From an uncultured Candidatus Nitrosopumilus sp. (GTDB taxonomy: Archaea > Thermoproteota > Nitrososphaeria > Nitrososphaerales > Nitrosopumilaceae): DNA of 64,000 nucleotides. A model generated the notes under the pieces. The model saw only the letters and a list, made by a program, of their open reading frames with translations. It was not told the origin of the DNA and did no database searches. The first letter of the stretch is position 1. Each line of letters begins with the position of its first letter. The stretch lies in the NCBI GenBank assembly GCA_951812645.1, contig CATOSM010000001.1:1343560-1407559 (forward strand), read 5' to 3'. Positions 63,075 through 64,000 of this stretch are shown piece by piece. A program made the position numbers and the translations under genes.

Positions 63075-64000
63075 TGATGAACAAAAAAACTGTCAAACGA
63101 GCACCCACAGCAGGCAAAGTGGAAAAAGTCAGTTTCAGGGATCTTGTCGATATACCATCAACAACACATGCAACCTTTGGACTTTATAATTATCCTGCAA
63201 AATTCATACCTCATGTAATTACACATGTGTTGGAAAACTACACAGATCCTAAAATGTCCGTCTTTGATCCTTTTGGCGGTTATGGGACAGTTGGCACCGT
63301 ATCAAAAATCTCTGGCAATGATTATGAGATGTGGGATTTGAACCCACTGCTTGGGATATTGCATCCAATATCCATCATGAAACCTGTAACCATTGACATT
63401 CAAAACATCATAAAAGGAATGAAAAACTCGAAAGAAAAATTTGTGCCTGATTGGGAAAGGCATCAGAACTGGTTCAAAAAAGAATTTCTGCCCTTCTTGT
63501 ACAGGTTATGGGGGTACTATCACTCACTACAAGATAAAAAAACCAAGATGATTTTGACAATCCCATTACTAAAAACCACTAGATATTTTTCATATGACGA
63601 TATGCAAAGGCAAAAACTGTCAAAATCTCACAGATCAGAAAAACGCGTTGAGAAAATTCTTGCCTCTGATTGGAAGACTCTCTTTTTCCAAATGCTGGAA
63701 AGGGACATAATACGCATACAAAATGGACAGGAAGAATATCAGAGATTGCACCCAAAGAAGACAAAATATAAGATACAAACTGGAATTGATGTGATGCAGC
63801 AAAACCTAAAGGAAAACAAGGACGTATTGATTACCTCTCCGCCCTATGTACAGTCTCAGGAATATATGCGTCAAGCCAAACTTGATTTGTATTGGCTGGG
63901 TTTTTCAGAAGAAAAAATCAGAGAACTAAGTAAATTGGAGATACCTTACCGTAATGTGGAACCGTGTCCGATTTATTCTCCTACCTATGAAAAATGTTTG
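63071..64000 (+). CDS. DNA methyltransferase (N4/N6 class), C-terminal part outside window
   Basis: At least 310 residues, open to the window edge. DPFGGYGTVG (66-75) is the SAM-binding FxGxG-type motif, and TSPPY at about 255 is the catalytic motif typical of N4-cytosine or N6-adenine methylases of the beta order (motif I before motif IV). No specificity domain is seen yet. Coupled to the AbrB-like gene; a restriction partner would lie beyond the window. Confidence 0.85.
   Translation, partial: MMMNKKTVKRAPTAGKVEKVSFRDLVDIPSTTHATFGLYNYPAKFIPHVITHVLENYTDPKMSVFDPFGGYGTVGTVSKISGNDYEMWDLNPLLGILHPISIMKPVTIDIQNIIKGMKNSKEKFVPDWERHQNWFKKEFLPFLYRLWGYYHSLQDKKTKMILTIPLLKTTRYFSYDDMQRQKLSKSHRSEKRVEKILASDWKTLFFQMLERDIIRIQNGQEEYQRLHPKKTKYKIQTGIDVMQQNLKENKDVLITSPPYVQSQEYMRQAKLDLYWLGFSEEKIRELSKLEIPYRNVEPCPIYSPTYEKCL

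Noticed and set aside
1-64000. CRISPR array
   Set aside because: No regularly spaced repeats of 23-40 bp were found; the only short arrays are the iterons at 62815 and the pair at 6872/6984.

Overview
The window looks like the chromosome of an ammonia-oxidising-type archaeon (Nitrososphaerota/Thaumarchaeota, probably Nitrosopumilales). Reasons: low GC; archaeal TFB, CDC48, a GPN-loop GTPase and RqcH; two CdvB/ESCRT-III-like paralogues; the archaeal phosphomevalonate dehydratase pair; leaderless-looking TATA promoters; and many small proteins with no family I can name. Genus-level placement is inference.

Core blocks. 0.3-4 kb: protein quality control (Hsp20, CDC48) and small proteins. 10-15 kb: TFB, a cation/proton antiporter, a hemerythrin, APS kinase and CysQ. 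17-21 kb: CdvB paralogue, coiled-coil protein, and an operon of a soluble winged-helix regulator, a membrane-anchored winged-helix protein and a secreted coiled-coil protein. 21-27 kb: QueE, FolE and QueC (7-deazaguanine tRNA modification), homoserine kinase, GPN GTPase and a flippase-like membrane protein. 29-35 kb: phosphoribosyltransferase plus DprA, two SDRs in the wider region, a glycosyltransferase and a THUMP protein. 35-46 kb: APS reductase plus ATP sulfurylase (with APS kinase and CysQ this covers sulfate activation and PAP recycling), endonuclease III, phosphomevalonate dehydratase, RqcH, three cobalamin methyltransferases, a racemase homologue broken by one frameshift, and the second CdvB paralogue. 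46.7-47.8 kb: GT2-GtrA fusion. 58.2-59.6 kb: EPSP synthase.

Accessory and decaying blocks. 4.0-9.8 kb, 14.9-19 kb, 27.0-29.5 kb and most of 47.9-64 kb hold insertion sequences, transposase relics, broken genes, a MITE-like element, and toxin/defence-type genes: PIN, Fic, a degenerate Doc, a truncated RNase HIII-like gene, and an AbrB-like gene overlapping a DNA methyltransferase that runs off the window.

Most unusual layout: three secreted right-handed beta-helix genes (4372, 27347, 55372). Each is preceded by the same ~300-bp leader and ends in the same C-terminal domain, while the middle varies. Two carry the same transposase relic downstream. The leader begins with a sequence resembling the terminal inverted repeat of the local IS5-type elements, and the third cassette ends at a matching inverted end, so these surface genes may be passengers of an IS-derived mobile cassette. 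Coding calls come from reading translations and motifs by eye; no database search was run.
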